A DNA stretch of 64,000 nt from Deltaproteobacteria bacterium (GCA_029262375.1 JAJCZM010000019.1:1-64000), one strand, 5' to 3'. Counted from the first letter of the stretch, positions 12,041 through 21,296 are shown. Notes: generated by a model not told the origin, from the sequence alone. Program-made: numbers and translations.

Positions 12041-13069
12041 CTACTTGGATTCGACGGCATCGCGGTCGCGATCGTCGGTTTGCCGCGTGCGCTCGCTGCG
12101 ATGCACGGCAACTCCCAGAACCCCGATAACCTGACCATCTTCATCGCGTAGCGGTTCGAGGAAGCATTCGCCCAGAAGTCCGGCAAACTCGGCCAGATAG
12201 CGGACCGACTCACCACCGAGCGCGCTTCGGTGCGCGCTCTGAGCGACATCGGTGGGATGAGTATGCGCGATGATCTGCTCAGCGCTGGCACCGACTAGGT
12301 CACCTGCTTCCAACCCCACGTCCTTCAACAGCGCGCCCGACGCGTAGGTAATGCGCGAGCGCTTATCCGTCACCCACATCGCGGCGGGCAATTGCTGTGC
12401 GATCATCGTAAGAAGCCCCTCGTTCTCACGGGCGGACGAACCGCCGGCGACAACCTCCGTCGTAGCCATGAGGAAGCCGATCGTGCCGACGACCTCGCTA
12501 CGCGCGTCGAGGATGGGTTCCACGAAACCGTCGTAACGCGAGCCTTTCCACTGCAACCCCAAGGCAACGGTCTCGCCTTTGAGCGCATGCTTGAAGGCGC
12601 TCCAAACCGGCTCAGCGTCACGCTCGCCACCGAAGTAGGCTGAGAGCGACGATCCGATGAACTCGTTGGGACGAATTCCGACCTGGCGGTGCCCGCCGCC
12701 AACGTGCGAACTCAGAGTGCCTTTTCGATTCGTCGTCCAAACCACCGCCGGTGACGTTGTCGTCAGCGTTCGAACCCAGTGCTCGCGCATACGCGCGCTC
12801 TGATGAACGCGCTCACGCTCATCCAGTACCCGATCCAAGATCGAAACGATCACCAGCGCGGCAAATCCAGAGGTCACCGCGACCAGAGCCTGGAGAGTCG
12901 AAGGCTCCGCCTCCCCCATCAAACCGACGGTCTGGCTGACGGTTAGCATCGCCAGGGACATCGGAACGCCCCAAAGCCGCCAATCGTTGAGACGGCGATG
13001 CCGCACGAGGATCAACACGACGGCCAGTGCAGAGGCACAGACGCCGACAACCGCGATCCCCCAGATCAC
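12041..13069 (-). CDS. membrane-anchored tandem PAS protein
   Basis: The 342-residue protein, with a GTG start, opens with hydrophobic segments (IWGIAVVGVCASALAVVLIL, then PMSLAMLTVSQTVGLMG and ALVAVTSGFAALVIVSIL). A basic coiled linker (LDERERVHQSARMREHW) follows. Two PAS domains come next, about 107-205 (WVRTLTTTSPAVVWTTNRKG) and about 220-325 (QLPAAMWVTDKRSRITYASG), each ending in a GVLGV-type strand. There is no kinase, GGDEF or other output domain, and the C-terminus is a charged tail. It probably senses a ligand and signals through a partner that is not adjacent. Confidence 0.65.
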   Translation of the reverse strand: MIWGIAVVGVCASALAVVLILVRHRRLNDWRLWGVPMSLAMLTVSQTVGLMGEAEPSTLQALVAVTSGFAALVIVSILDRVLDERERVHQSARMREHWVRTLTTTSPAVVWTTNRKGTLSSHVGGGHRQVGIRPNEFIGSSLSAYFGGERDAEPVWSAFKHALKGETVALGLQWKGSRYDGFVEPILDARSEVVGTIGFLMATTEVVAGGSSARENEGLLTMIAQQLPAAMWVTDKRSRITYASGALLKDVGLEAGDLVGASAEQIIAHTHPTDVAQSAHRSALGGESVRYLAEFAGLLGECFLEPLRDEDGQVIGVLGVAVHRSERTRQTDDRDRDAVESK

Positions 13070-13518
13070 GAGCTCACGCTCCCCTTGGCACTACGTGCGT
13101 CGAGCGAAACGCAAGCGCGCTCGTGTGAGACAAGGAACGTCATGAATACTTCGGCAATCGACATCGTTGGCTAGGCCGTGTTCTGCGGGCACGTCACCGC
13201 CGAGGCGCGCTCGCGGCGAAGCGGCAAACCTCGACAGCTCCCTATTTACAGGGCGCCCTTCATGGAAGCGGTGACGGCCGGTCCCCCTGGGGGGCGGCGG
13301 GCCCCGAACCGCCTCTCATCGGTCGGGACGCGCTTACCATGCGTCCGATCTGAGACACCGTACAAGCTAGTGATTTCCGCCCCAGCGAAGCGCGTATCGG
13401 GCGATACGCAGCAGCCGCAGACATAGAGTGGGCAGTTTGCAGGTTTCAGTCCCAGCAGCGGTGTTGTGGCACGGAATTCTCTCGACAACGCCCCACTTTC
13501 GTTTTATATTCGCCCCCT
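13070..13518. other. intergenic, divergent promoters expected
   Basis: This gap lies between the divergent PAS and radical SAM genes. It holds an inverted repeat (GCGTATC-GGGC-GATACGC, 13392-13409) and a C5/G6 palindromic tract near 13283. No coding frame of credible composition was found. An AT-rich patch, TTTTATATT (13502-13510), lies just upstream of the next small ORF. Confidence 0.4.
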
Positions 13519-13569
13519 ATGAGCACAATCCACCTTCTCTGTGACGCGAGCGCTCGGGTTTCAAAATGA
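13519..13569 (+). CDS. possible 16-codon leader ORF
   Basis: An ATG at 13519 opens a 16-residue frame (MSTIHLLCDASARVSK). Its TGA overlaps the ATG of the radical SAM gene in an ATGA arrangement. There is no Shine-Dalgarno site before it, and an AT-rich TATATT lies about 9 bases upstream, which would suit a leaderless start. It could couple translation to the downstream gene, or be chance. Confidence 0.25.
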   Translation: MSTIHLLCDASARVSK

Positions 13570-14714
13570 GTCACTCCAATGGGGGGGACCGCCTCAAATC
13601 GAGCGGACGAGGTGCGCTGAGCAATCGCAGCGGCCGTTTCGAGTCGCACTCACACGAAGACTTCGACGACGGCTGGTCGAGCTCAAAACGCGATGAGCAA
13701 GCCTTGCGAGATCCGGGTGAATTAGACGACGAGCAGACGTGGAACGAGCTGTCCGGACGCAACCCGACACGGGTGCAGCCTGAGCGCAGCAAACGCATCA
13801 TCAGCGCGAACGATTCGCCCGATATCCCGTTCGATCGTTCGATCAATCCCTACAAGGGCTGCGAGCATGGCTGTATCTACTGCTTCGCGCGCCCCACGCA
13901 CACATACCTGGGGCTCTCGGCAGGACTGGATTTCGAAACCAGGATCTTCTCGAAGCCCGACGCCGCGCGGTTACTGCGCAAGGAACTCGCGGCCAAGAGT
14001 TGGCAGCCGCAGACCATCGCACTGGGCGCCAACACCGACCCCTATCAGCCGGCGGAGCGCAGCCTCGGAATCACGCGGGAGATTCTCGAGGTACTCGACG
14101 AGGCTCACAACCCGGTCAGCGTCGTCACAAAATCCAGTCTGGTACTGCGTGACATAGACCTGCTGGCTTCGATGGCCGCACGCCGACAAGCGAGCGTGTT
14201 CATCTCCATCACGACGCTCGACGCGGATCTCGCGCGACGAATGGAACCGCGCGCGGCCGCCCCGCATCGGCGTCTCGAGGTCGTGGCAGCACTCTCGCAG
14301 GCCGGAATTCCATGCGGCGTACTCGCGTCGCCCATGATCCCCGCGCTCAACGACGCCGAACTGGAAAGCATTCTCGAAGCGGCGCACGAACACGGCGCGA
14401 CCAGCGCAAACTACTTGTTGCTTCGCTTGCCGCTGGAGCTCAAAGAACTGTTCGAGCAGTGGCTACGCGCCCACTACCCGCGACGCGCCGACCACGTACT
14501 GTCGCTCGTTCGCAGCGCGCACGACGGAGGGCTCTACAGAAGTGAATTCGGGACGAGAATGCGCGGCGACGGAGCCTATGTGCAGATTCTAGAGCGGCGG
14601 TTCGAAACCGCCCTGGTACGGATCGGGCTGGCTCGGCGTATGGTGGATCACGATGCGTCGCCGTTTCGTCGTCCTGCGAAGGACGACGAACGGCGACAGC
14701 TCGCGTTGTTCTGA
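13566..14714 (+). CDS. PA0069 family radical SAM protein
   Basis: The protein has 382 residues. After a charged N-terminal region of about 85 residues comes INPYKGCEHGCIYCFARPTH. Its Cys residues (99, 103, 106) form the CxxxCxxC site for the SAM-binding 4Fe-4S cluster. The next segments, ALGANTDPYQPAERSLGITR and TKSSLVLRDIDLLASM, match the Rv2578c/PA0069 family, which is related to spore photoproduct lyase-type proteins. The substrate is unknown. No clear ribosome-binding site precedes the ATG, which overlaps a 16-codon ORF. It converges on sulfate adenylyltransferase. Confidence 0.88.
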   Translation: MSHSNGGDRLKSSGRGALSNRSGRFESHSHEDFDDGWSSSKRDEQALRDPGELDDEQTWNELSGRNPTRVQPERSKRIISANDSPDIPFDRSINPYKGCEHGCIYCFARPTHTYLGLSAGLDFETRIFSKPDAARLLRKELAAKSWQPQTIALGANTDPYQPAERSLGITREILEVLDEAHNPVSVVTKSSLVLRDIDLLASMAARRQASVFISITTLDADLARRMEPRAAAPHRRLEVVAALSQAGIPCGVLASPMIPALNDAELESILEAAHEHGATSANYLLLRLPLELKELFEQWLRAHYPRRADHVLSLVRSAHDGGLYRSEFGTRMRGDGAYVQILERRFETALVRIGLARRMVDHDASPFRRPAKDDERRQLALF

Positions 14715-14732
14715 CAGGCTGGGCCGAAGGCC

Positions 14733-15992
14733 TCAGCCCTGAGACATCGCCTTGGCGAGAATCTCCGAAGTGCTCTCGCGCATGATGCGCGAATCCACCT
14801 TCTCGCCGGCAAGCAGCGTCTTGCGGACATCTTTGCCTGAGATGAATACCGGCTTCTCGTCGCTGTGGTTCTCCATGAGATCCACACGTCCGATCGATTC
14901 GTAGTAGGCCGCGAATCCGACGTTGAGCGGCTTGATCTGCAAGTCGCCGCCGAGATTGTTGAAGATCTCCTGCGCGTCGAAATCACCCCAGATCGCCGAA
15001 CCATCTGCGAACGGTGCGTCTGCGTGCTTACGGCCGATGATGATGTCGGTGAAGCCGTAGTTCTGGCGATAGATGCCGTGCATGACAGCTTCTTTCGGAC
15101 CGCCGTAGAACATCTTGATGTCGAGGCCCAGCAAAATCACACGATCCGGTACCGTCTCGCCTCGTCCGCCCCAAAGGTCGGCATCGCTATCGCCCACGCC
15201 CATTTCGCGGTTGTCGATCAAACGCTCGTACGTCTGCATGCGGATGTCGGCGTTCACGTCGTCGCCCTTCGTCTCACCGATCAAAGGGTTGAGACAGGCA
15301 CCGGCGTTGAGCCCCTCGCGAATCAAACATTCGAGCCCATACACGAGCGCGTACTCGTGTGCGCGGTGCAGCGGGTTTCGCGTCTGGAAAGCAACGGCAC
15401 GATCCCAGCCTTTGCTGGAGAGTAACCGACGCACTTCCGCAGGCGAAAGAACCGAGTCGCCGAACGCCGGATTCTTCGGCTGAGCCAGCGCCCGAATCTC
15501 ACCACCGAGAAGGTGCGTGTTGGCCGCGTCGCCCTTGAGCACCATGTCGGCGCCCGGATGATCTTCGCGATCGGTGCCATACACAGACTTCAGGTAGCGG
15601 GGCTTGTCCCATTCGAAGACATCGTTGATTTCGAGAGTTGCGACGATGTCGCCGGCGCTGCTCGTGAGCGCGACTTTCTGGCCGGCCGAGAGCGATCCTG
15701 CCATCGCGGCCGTGACAGGAAGGCTCAGCGGGATCGTCCAGGCATAGCTCTTGCCGTTGCTTTCGATACTCGCAGTATCGAGCACGCGGTTGAACGTGGC
15801 CGAATTCATCGGACCCGTAAGAGGGCTCAGTGCCCCATCGGCAAATCGGTAGACGGTCGAAAGATCCGCGTCAGAAACGGGAACCTTGGACAGGCCGCCG
15901 GCCTCTGCCAGAAATGCGTCGCGTTCACTCTCGGGAACCGTTCGGTTGACCGGTTCGCTGAGACCACCATGAGGTACAATCAGATCTGCCAT
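14733..15992 (-). CDS. sat: sulfate adenylyltransferase (ATP sulfurylase)
   Basis: The protein has 419 residues from the ATG at 15992 (an ATG at 16055 would add 21 residues with no family match). It is the single-subunit ATP sulfurylase, with an N-terminal PUA-like domain ([17 protein letters not shown]) and a catalytic domain. The catalytic domain carries the ATP-binding [11 protein letters not shown], then [25 protein letters not shown] and [15 protein letters not shown] near the C-terminus. It makes adenosine phosphosulfate from ATP and sulfate, or the reverse. No APS reductase, APS kinase or cys gene is nearby, so assimilatory and dissimilatory roles cannot be told apart. No APS-kinase domain is fused. 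Confidence 0.93.
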   Translation of the reverse strand: MADLIVPHGGLSEPVNRTVPESERDAFLAEAGGLSKVPVSDADLSTVYRFADGALSPLTGPMNSATFNRVLDTASIESNGKSYAWTIPLSLPVTAAMAGSLSAGQKVALTSSAGDIVATLEINDVFEWDKPRYLKSVYGTDREDHPGADMVLKGDAANTHLLGGEIRALAQPKNPAFGDSVLSPAEVRRLLSSKGWDRAVAFQTRNPLHRAHEYALVYGLECLIREGLNAGACLNPLIGETKGDDVNADIRMQTYERLIDNREMGVGDSDADLWGGRGETVPDRVILLGLDIKMFYGGPKEAVMHGIYRQNYGFTDIIIGRKHADAPFADGSAIWGDFDAQEIFNNLGGDLQIKPLNVGFAAYYESIGRVDLMENHSDEKPVFISGKDVRKTLLAGEKVDSRIMRESTSEILAKAMSQG

Positions 15993-16337
15993 CGTTGCGT
16001 CTACTCGCTCCCCCGCCGCGGCGAGGATATTCGGGATTGGGGTACCGGGCTGCATCCAGTGCCTGCGGCCGTGCCCCGCGAAACGTGGTGTTTTGCGGGC
16101 TAGTCGTCAGGGATGCGGCGAGGTATGAAAGCGGAGCTATAACGGAGGCAGCTCGGGTTGTCGAACGACGATTTACCCCGAATTTCGCCGACCGAAGTCC
16201 CCGACGCGATGATCCCGATCGCAACCTCGATGCTTGATTCCGTCGCCGGTGTGGCATCATAGATCGGACACGCCCGCCCCGCGGGCTCGCATATCAACTG
16301 CGCGGCATCGCCGCGCTCCGTCCACGGAGGAGGTGGA

Positions 16338-17606
16338 ATGTCTCAGAAGCAAATAGTGGCGATCGCGCTCAGCGCATTGGCAATGGTAGTCGCGGGCTGC
16401 AGCTCGGGTGACAAAGAAAGCGGCAACGCGCCTGAGCCGGTCCAGCAAGCTCTTACCGGCCCCGCGCGCCCCGCTCTCCTGCTCACGCACGCGTGGTTCT
16501 ACACCGACGCCGACGGCAAGCCGCGACCCGGCCCTGCCCGTCTCGACATCTGGCGTGAAGGCGCCGGCGGTTGGGGCCACACGCGACTCGAAGACGGCGA
16601 CTCGAACGTCTTTCACAAAGCCATCGCGTACGACGGCGGCATCCTGACGATCGGCGCCGAGAAGGCACTTCTGAAACTCTGGAAGTTCGCCGATGGCAAG
16701 TGGTCCTCTGAAACGCTCTGGGAGAAATCCTGGGGCGGTCAATTCAACCGCCTGCGCGACATCGAGATTGGGGACGTCGATGGCGACGGCAAAGACGAGT
16801 TCGTGGTTGCTACGCACGATGCGGGCGTCGTCGCGGTGATTGACCCGGCTGAGGGTGGAGGCGCGCCTTCCGTCATCGAAATGGACCAACAGGCCGATAC
16901 GTTCGTACACGAGATCGAAATCGGCGACCTCGAGGGCGACGGCAAGCTCGAGTTCTTCGCGACGCCGAGTGACCGCAACAAGGCGGGCCACAGTCAGGCC
17001 GGCGGCGTCACGATGTATCGCTACGACGGCTCGAAGTACGTTCGTTCTTGGGTCGAAGTGCAGGAAGGCACGCACGCGAAAGAGATCCTCGCAGCCGACG
17101 TCGATGGCGACGGCAAATCGGAACTGTTCTCGGTGCTGGAAGCCGAGCTCGACGCTGCCAATAAGTCGAAGCTGAAGAAGCCCGTTGAGATTCGCCAGTA
17201 CACCCTGCGCGCCGACGGCGGTTTCGACCATCACGTGGTCGGTACTATCCCGGACCGGCAGACGCGTTTCCTGGTTCCCGGGGATTTCGACGGCGACGGA
17301 CGTGCCGAGTTGTACGCGCCCGCGTTCAGAACCGGTGTCTATCGCTTCTCTCAGCCCGAAGGCGGTGCGAGCAGCGGTAAGAAATGGAAGTCTGAGAAGA
17401 TCGAATCGAACTCGTCAGGGTTCGAGCACGCAGCGTACGCGGCGGACATCGACGGCGACGGTAAGCTCGAGCTCTACGTTGCAGCCGACGATCAGGGTGA
17501 ACTCGCCCGCTACGACTACGACGGCAAGGGCGGTTTCGACAAGACGGTACTGGGCAAACTAGAGAAGGGTGTGCTCACCTGGAACATCACCACCGGTCGC
17601 TTCTAG
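16338..17606 (+). CDS. FG-GAP/VCBS repeat lipoprotein
   Basis: The 422-residue protein starts with a lipoprotein signal (IALSALAMVVAGCSSGDKES, Cys22), so it is anchored in the envelope. The body contains at least five calcium-binding FG-GAP loops: DVDGDGKDEFV, DLEGDGKLEFF, DVDGDGKSELF, DFDGDGRAELY and DIDGDGKLELY. They are spaced to form a seven-bladed beta propeller. GGAGGTGGA precedes the ATG. The function is unknown; such proteins usually bind ligands or partners on the cell surface. Confidence 0.8.
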   Translation: MSQKQIVAIALSALAMVVAGCSSGDKESGNAPEPVQQALTGPARPALLLTHAWFYTDADGKPRPGPARLDIWREGAGGWGHTRLEDGDSNVFHKAIAYDGGILTIGAEKALLKLWKFADGKWSSETLWEKSWGGQFNRLRDIEIGDVDGDGKDEFVVATHDAGVVAVIDPAEGGGAPSVIEMDQQADTFVHEIEIGDLEGDGKLEFFATPSDRNKAGHSQAGGVTMYRYDGSKYVRSWVEVQEGTHAKEILAADVDGDGKSELFSVLEAELDAANKSKLKKPVEIRQYTLRADGGFDHHVVGTIPDRQTRFLVPGDFDGDGRAELYAPAFRTGVYRFSQPEGGASSGKKWKSEKIESNSSGFEHAAYAADIDGDGKLELYVAADDQGELARYDYDGKGGFDKTVLGKLEKGVLTWNITTGRF

Positions 17607-17620
17607 ACTCGGTAACTGCA

Positions 17621-17661
17621 GGTGAAGTAGCGGTGCACGCGTGGCGCACCGCTACTTCACC
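17621..17661. terminator. perfect 16-bp hairpin between convergent genes
   Basis: Arms GGTGAAGTAGCGGTGC (17621-17636) and its exact complement (17646-17661) flank a 9-base loop. The right arm contains the stop codon of the SDR gene. There is no U-run on either side, so intrinsic termination is not proven, but its place between convergent genes suggests a bidirectional terminator or an RNA-stabilising hairpin. Confidence 0.5.
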
Positions 17662-18440
17662 GCCTGTTTGGACCAAAGTATCCCCGTCACTTCGCCCGCG
17701 TCGACCGTCAGCGACTGACCGGTGATAGCGGCCGCGCAGTCGCTCGCGAGGAACGCAACGGCCTGCCCCAGATCGTCAGGCGTCGTGGCTCTGCCGAGCG
17801 GACGCATCGTCCCCATCGCGTCGTGTAGTCCTTGAGTAGCCGACGCATCGGCACCAAGCGCATCAAGTACCAGGTTCGTCGCAACACCACCCGGACACAC
17901 GCAGTTGACGCGCACGCCCTTCTCGCCGAGTTCCAGCGACGCCGATTTAGTCAGATGAATGACCGCCGCCTTTGCGGCCGCGTAGATGTGCGGCCCTCCA
18001 CCCGGCAAAATTCCCGCGGTGCTGGCGGTGTTGATGATGCAGCCCTGCCCTCGCTCGGCCATCGCGCGGCCCGCGTGTTTGATTCCGTAGAAAACGGAGC
18101 GCAACAGCAGCGCGATAGCGAAATCAAACTGGTCGGATGTGAGTTCGAGAATCGAGCCGCGCGGCACCAGCGCGCCCGCGTTGTTGCACATGATGTCCAA
18201 GCCGCCGAACTCGCTGTGAGTATCGGCGACAAGTCGCTCGATCGCCGATTCGCTGGTGACGTCGGCATGGCGATAGGCCAACTCGCCGTCGGTGCTTTCC
18301 AAAACTGCGCGTCCGGCATCTTCGTTGATATCGGCGATCATCACCCGCGCACCTTCAGCCGCCAGCGCACGAACAATCCCCTCGCCGATGCCGCTAGCAC
18401 CACCGGTCACCACCGCCACTTTACCTGCTAGTCCTTTCAC
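17652..18440 (-). CDS. SDR family NAD-dependent oxidoreductase
   Basis: The product has 262 residues and is a classical short-chain dehydrogenase. It has the nucleotide motif TGGASGIGEG (12-21), an acidic residue at the end of strand 2 (D37 in MIADINE, favouring NAD), and NNAG at 86-89. The catalytic set is S140, Y153 and K157 (YAAAK), and VNCVCPGGVATN follows. It starts at a GTG with GGAGG 6 bases upstream. It lies 49 bases downstream of the EthD gene on the same strand, so the two probably form an operon. The substrate is not predictable from sequence. Confidence 0.87.
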   Translation of the reverse strand: MKGLAGKVAVVTGGASGIGEGIVRALAAEGARVMIADINEDAGRAVLESTDGELAYRHADVTSESAIERLVADTHSEFGGLDIMCNNAGALVPRGSILELTSDQFDFAIALLLRSVFYGIKHAGRAMAERGQGCIINTASTAGILPGGGPHIYAAAKAAVIHLTKSASLELGEKGVRVNCVCPGGVATNLVLDALGADASATQGLHDAMGTMRPLGRATTPDDLGQAVAFLASDCAAAITGQSLTVDAGEVTGILWSKQAVK

Positions 18441-18489
18441 GAGCGTCCTCCCCCCTCTCCATCGGCGCCATCGACTCCGACGGCGACGT

Positions 18490-19191
18490 CTATTCCTTGA
18501 TCCGATACTCGCTCATCGGATGCGACTCGACGCGAGAGACGTCCAAGAACGCGCTGACGCTGTCCATCATCGCACCGAAGTTCTTCTCGAACTTTTCCTT
18601 CGAGCCCCCGGCCGAGTACCACAGCATCGGATCTGTAACCGCCTCCGTCGGGAACCCCTCTTCGACGATGCCCGCCCACGGCGGTGCATCTTCGGTCAGC
18701 GCGCGTACGACAACGTTGCGAATGTACAGATAGGACGACTGTGTCTCGAGCGCGACTCGCTTGTGGTGCCCATGCCAGTGGGCGATCCAGTCGCCGTAGG
18801 GAATGTGTTCGGGACGTTCGATCAGCGCGACCATGTTCGTACCGGGGACACGCGATCCCGTGGCAGCAGTGTGCGTCGTATTGTGGAGGGGCACGGACTC
18901 TACGACCAAATAGCCGGCGATGCGGTCGGTAGCCGACGCGAGGACCTCTTCGTAGGAACCCCGATCATCGGCGCAATCCATCCAGAAAGACACGGTCGCG
19001 GCCGGCGGAGGATCGAAGCGCGTCAAGCGCATGCCGTCGGCGTAGGCGATGTCGTCGTCGGCGAGATTCATCGACAGCTTCGCCGGACCGAGCGCAAGCA
19101 TGCGCTCGGCAATGTCGCCCAGCATTGCGTCCTTGAACTGCGAGGGAGAAACGTCGGCCTTCTTCCAAAGTACGTAAACCAGCTTTTCCAT
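18490..19191 (-). CDS. EthD-domain-containing protein
   Basis: From the ATG at 19191 the protein has 233 residues (a start at 19242 would add a 17-residue low-quality leader). It begins MEKLVYVLWKKADVSPSQFK, the EthD-type ferredoxin-like fold opening. A second similar half near residue 120 has NMVALIERPEHIPYGDWIAHWHGHHK, so it looks like a tandem EthD protein. EthD is needed in ethyl tert-butyl ether degradation in rhodococci, but related proteins occur beside many oxidoreductases. It sits upstream of the SDR gene. Confidence 0.65.
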   Translation of the reverse strand: MEKLVYVLWKKADVSPSQFKDAMLGDIAERMLALGPAKLSMNLADDDIAYADGMRLTRFDPPPAATVSFWMDCADDRGSYEEVLASATDRIAGYLVVESVPLHNTTHTAATGSRVPGTNMVALIERPEHIPYGDWIAHWHGHHKRVALETQSSYLYIRNVVVRALTEDAPPWAGIVEEGFPTEAVTDPMLWYSAGGSKEKFEKNFGAMMDSVSAFLDVSRVESHPMSEYRIKE

Positions 19192-19500
19192 TATTATGGG
19201 GTGCTCCGTGGTATCGGCCTGCTCGCGACCCGTGCGTCGCATGGCCTCGGCAAGACGGCATTTTGGGTGAGGCTCCGGCGAAAGTCACGCCCGCCACGGA
19301 GACCGCCTGAGCCGAGACTGCGCGGCCGACTACACCCCCAGCTGCGATGCGCCGCCACGCGCGGATCGTCCACCGCGCCTTGGCATGCTCCAGCGCATGC
19401 GCTCGTCCAACTCAGCACAGTATTTTTGATCTTTCGCGCCAAAAACCTCCGCACGAATACGCAGATACTCTCGACGTATAAATCTGACAGGGCTATTCTT
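19192..19500. other. intergenic between divergent units
   Basis: No gene recognised. The right part is AT-richer than its surroundings, with CGTATAAAT (about 19475-19483) as a possible minus-10 for the leader ORF and gene that follow; no good minus-35 partner is visible. Confidence 0.4.
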
Positions 19501-19602
19501 ATGGCTACCCAAGTGGGGCATCTCGACCAAGAGACCCCACAAGAGACCCCACGAGAGATCCCACGAGAGATCCCACGAGAGATCCTACGATCGGAGAGCT
19601 GA
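19501..19602 (+). CDS. possible 33-residue repetitive leader peptide
   Basis: An ATG at 19501 opens a frame of 33 residues whose second half is a four-residue repeat (QETP, QETP, REIP, REIP, REIL). It is encoded by the 12-bp array described at 19531. Its TGA stop (19600-19602) directly abuts the ATG of the next gene with no gap, the geometry of translational coupling. No strong ribosome-binding site precedes it. If translated, it would be an unusual leader; if not, the array is simply a long purine-rich 5' region. Confidence 0.35.
   Translation: MATQVGHLDQETPQETPREIPREIPREILRSES
19531..19590 (+). repeat. 12-bp tandem repeat, five copies
   Basis: Five head-to-tail units run GAGACCCCACAA, GAGACCCCACGA, GAGATCCCACGA (twice) and GAGATCCTACGA. 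They end 12 bases before the start codon of the small secreted protein, whose ribosome-binding site (CGGAGAG) follows at once. Each unit holds the GAGA purine core, and the sixth period has drifted to TCGGAGAGCTGA. Copy-number change here would alter the leader. Confidence 0.9.
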
Positions 19603-19911
19603 ATGATCCGTCTCATCGCTACTGCACTGTTTGTTTCCACACTCTTCATCGCGCCGAGTGCGCAGGCCTGCAGCTCCGACGCTGAAACCGTCGAAGGCTC
19701 CGCAATGGCGGCCGTTCAGTATGCAGAGACCGTTGTTCGCTGGCACCAGATCCGCAAGGTGAGCGTCGCAACGGCACAGGACACCCAGGTTCACGGCAAG
19801 CACAGCCAGGCAACGGGGCTGCTCTCAGCCGCACGCGCGCAGTACGACGACGGTGACTACGAAGGCGCCCTGAAGAGTGCCTACCGCGTACCGGAAGTTC
19901 TGCACTACTAG
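19603..19911 (+). CDS. small secreted protein of unknown function
   Basis: The product is 102 residues long. It has a signal peptide (LIATALFVSTLFIAPSAQA, cleavage before CSSD or within the AQAC site, so it might be a lipoprotein). The mature part is about 80 residues, helical and polar, and ends with a TPR-like helix AQYDDGDYEGALKSAYRV. CGGAGAG precedes the ATG. I recognise no family. The unusual repetitive 5' region and the leader ORF suggest expression is controlled at the translational level. Confidence 0.7.
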   Translation: MIRLIATALFVSTLFIAPSAQACSSDAETVEGSAMAAVQYAETVVRWHQIRKVSVATAQDTQVHGKHSQATGLLSAARAQYDDGDYEGALKSAYRVPEVLHY

Positions 19912-20105
19912 CTGACTCCCCTTCGCAAATTGGCCGCGTTGATCCAGCTCGGCCGCCAATACAACATCACCTGATCCCGGCGGCATTGCCGACAAGCCGT
20001 CGCTAGATGCGACGGCCTACGATGAGCGTCGCGAAAGGCGACGGCATCAGACGGACGTCGCAGTTGGCGGCGTCGTCAAACGAACGCCGCCGTGCGGAGG
20101 CAGGC

Positions 20106-21296
20106 ATGGGTTCTCAGTCCGATCCAGTCGTCATCGTCGGCAGCGCACGCACGCCGATGGGCGGCTTCCAAGGCGATCTCTCCGAGCTCACGGCGCCGCA
20201 GCTGGGCGCAAGCGCGATTCGCGCGGCAATCGAACGCGCGGCCATTGAGGCCACGTTGATCGACCAGTCGCTCATGGGCTGCGTCCTCGCCGCCGGTCAG
20301 GGCCAAGCTCCCGCGCGCCAAGCCACTCTCGGTGCAGGTCTGCCCGACTCGATCCCCTGTACCACGGTAAACAAGATGTGCGGCTCGGGCATGCAGGCGG
20401 CGATCATCGCGCACGATGCGCTGGTGGCAAGAAGCGCCGACGTCATGATCGCCGGCGGAATGGAAAGTATGACGAACGCGCCCTATCTGCTCACCGGCGC
20501 ACGCTCGGGCGAGCGTCTCGGCAGTGGCCAACTGAAGGACCACATGTTCCTCGACGGTCTCGAAGACGCGTACGAGCCCGGTAGATTGATGGGAACGTTC
20601 GCCGAGGAAACGGCGACGGCCTACGGCTTCACGCGCAAGCAACAGGACGAATTCGCCATCACTTCTCTCGAGCGCGCGCTCGGCGCGACCAACGACGGCA
20701 GCTTCGCAGCAGAGATCGCAGCCGTCGAAATCGAAGGTAGGAAAGGAACGTGCACCGTCAATCAGGACGAGCAGCCGGCGAAGGCAACGCCGGAGAAGAT
20801 CCCGCAACTGCGCCCCGCTTTCGCGAAGGATGGAACAGTCACTGCCGCGAATTCGAGCTCCATTTCCGATGGCGCGGCCGCGCTCGTCCTCACCCGGCGA
20901 TCGATCGCCGATAAACTAGGAATCAACATTCGCGCAACAATCGTCGGTCACTCCGCTCACGCGCAGGCGCCGGCATGGTTTACCACCGCCCCCGTCGCAG
21001 CGATGCGTTCTCTGCTCGATCGAATCGGTTGGGCAGCCCCCGACGTCGATCTGTTCGAGATCAACGAAGCGTTCGCCGTCGTCACCATGGCTGCGATGCG
21101 AGATCTGGAACTCGCACACGAAAAGGTGAACGTACACGGCGGAGCCTGTGCCCTCGGGCACCCGATCGGAGCGTCCGGCGCGCGCATTTTGGTCACGCTG
21201 CTGGCGGCACTGGAAAAGTACGATCTGCAGCGAGGTGTGGCCGCACTCTGCATCGGCGGCGGCGAAGCGACCGCCATGGCGATCGAGCGCGCCTAA
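20106..21296 (+). CDS. acetyl-CoA acetyltransferase (thiolase II family)
   Basis: The start at ATG 20106 is set by GGAGG 5 bases upstream and by the family N-terminus DPVVIVGSARTPMGGFQGDL; the frame runs open from 20007. The 396-residue protein has the nucleophile C92 in NKMCGSGMQ, NEAFAV, the catalytic His in GHPIGASGAR and the second Cys in ALCIGGGEATAMAIE. It condenses or cleaves acetoacetyl-CoA/3-ketoacyl-CoA. Stand-alone and convergent with the PQQ dehydrogenase, it may serve fatty-acid breakdown alongside the acyl-CoA synthetase nearby or ketone-body/PHB metabolism. Confidence 0.92.
   Translation: MGSQSDPVVIVGSARTPMGGFQGDLSELTAPQLGASAIRAAIERAAIEATLIDQSLMGCVLAAGQGQAPARQATLGAGLPDSIPCTTVNKMCGSGMQAAIIAHDALVARSADVMIAGGMESMTNAPYLLTGARSGERLGSGQLKDHMFLDGLEDAYEPGRLMGTFAEETATAYGFTRKQQDEFAITSLERALGATNDGSFAAEIAAVEIEGRKGTCTVNQDEQPAKATPEKIPQLRPAFAKDGTVTAANSSSISDGAAALVLTRRSIADKLGINIRATIVGHSAHAQAPAWFTTAPVAAMRSLLDRIGWAAPDVDLFEINEAFAVVTMAAMRDLELAHEKVNVHGGACALGHPIGASGARILVTLLAALEKYDLQRGVAALCIGGGEATAMAIERA

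Noticed and set aside
18292..19602. 436-residue plus-strand frame through the SDR and EthD genes
   Set aside because: It is antisense to two firm genes. Only its last 33 codons, after ATG 19501, were kept as a possible leader ORF.
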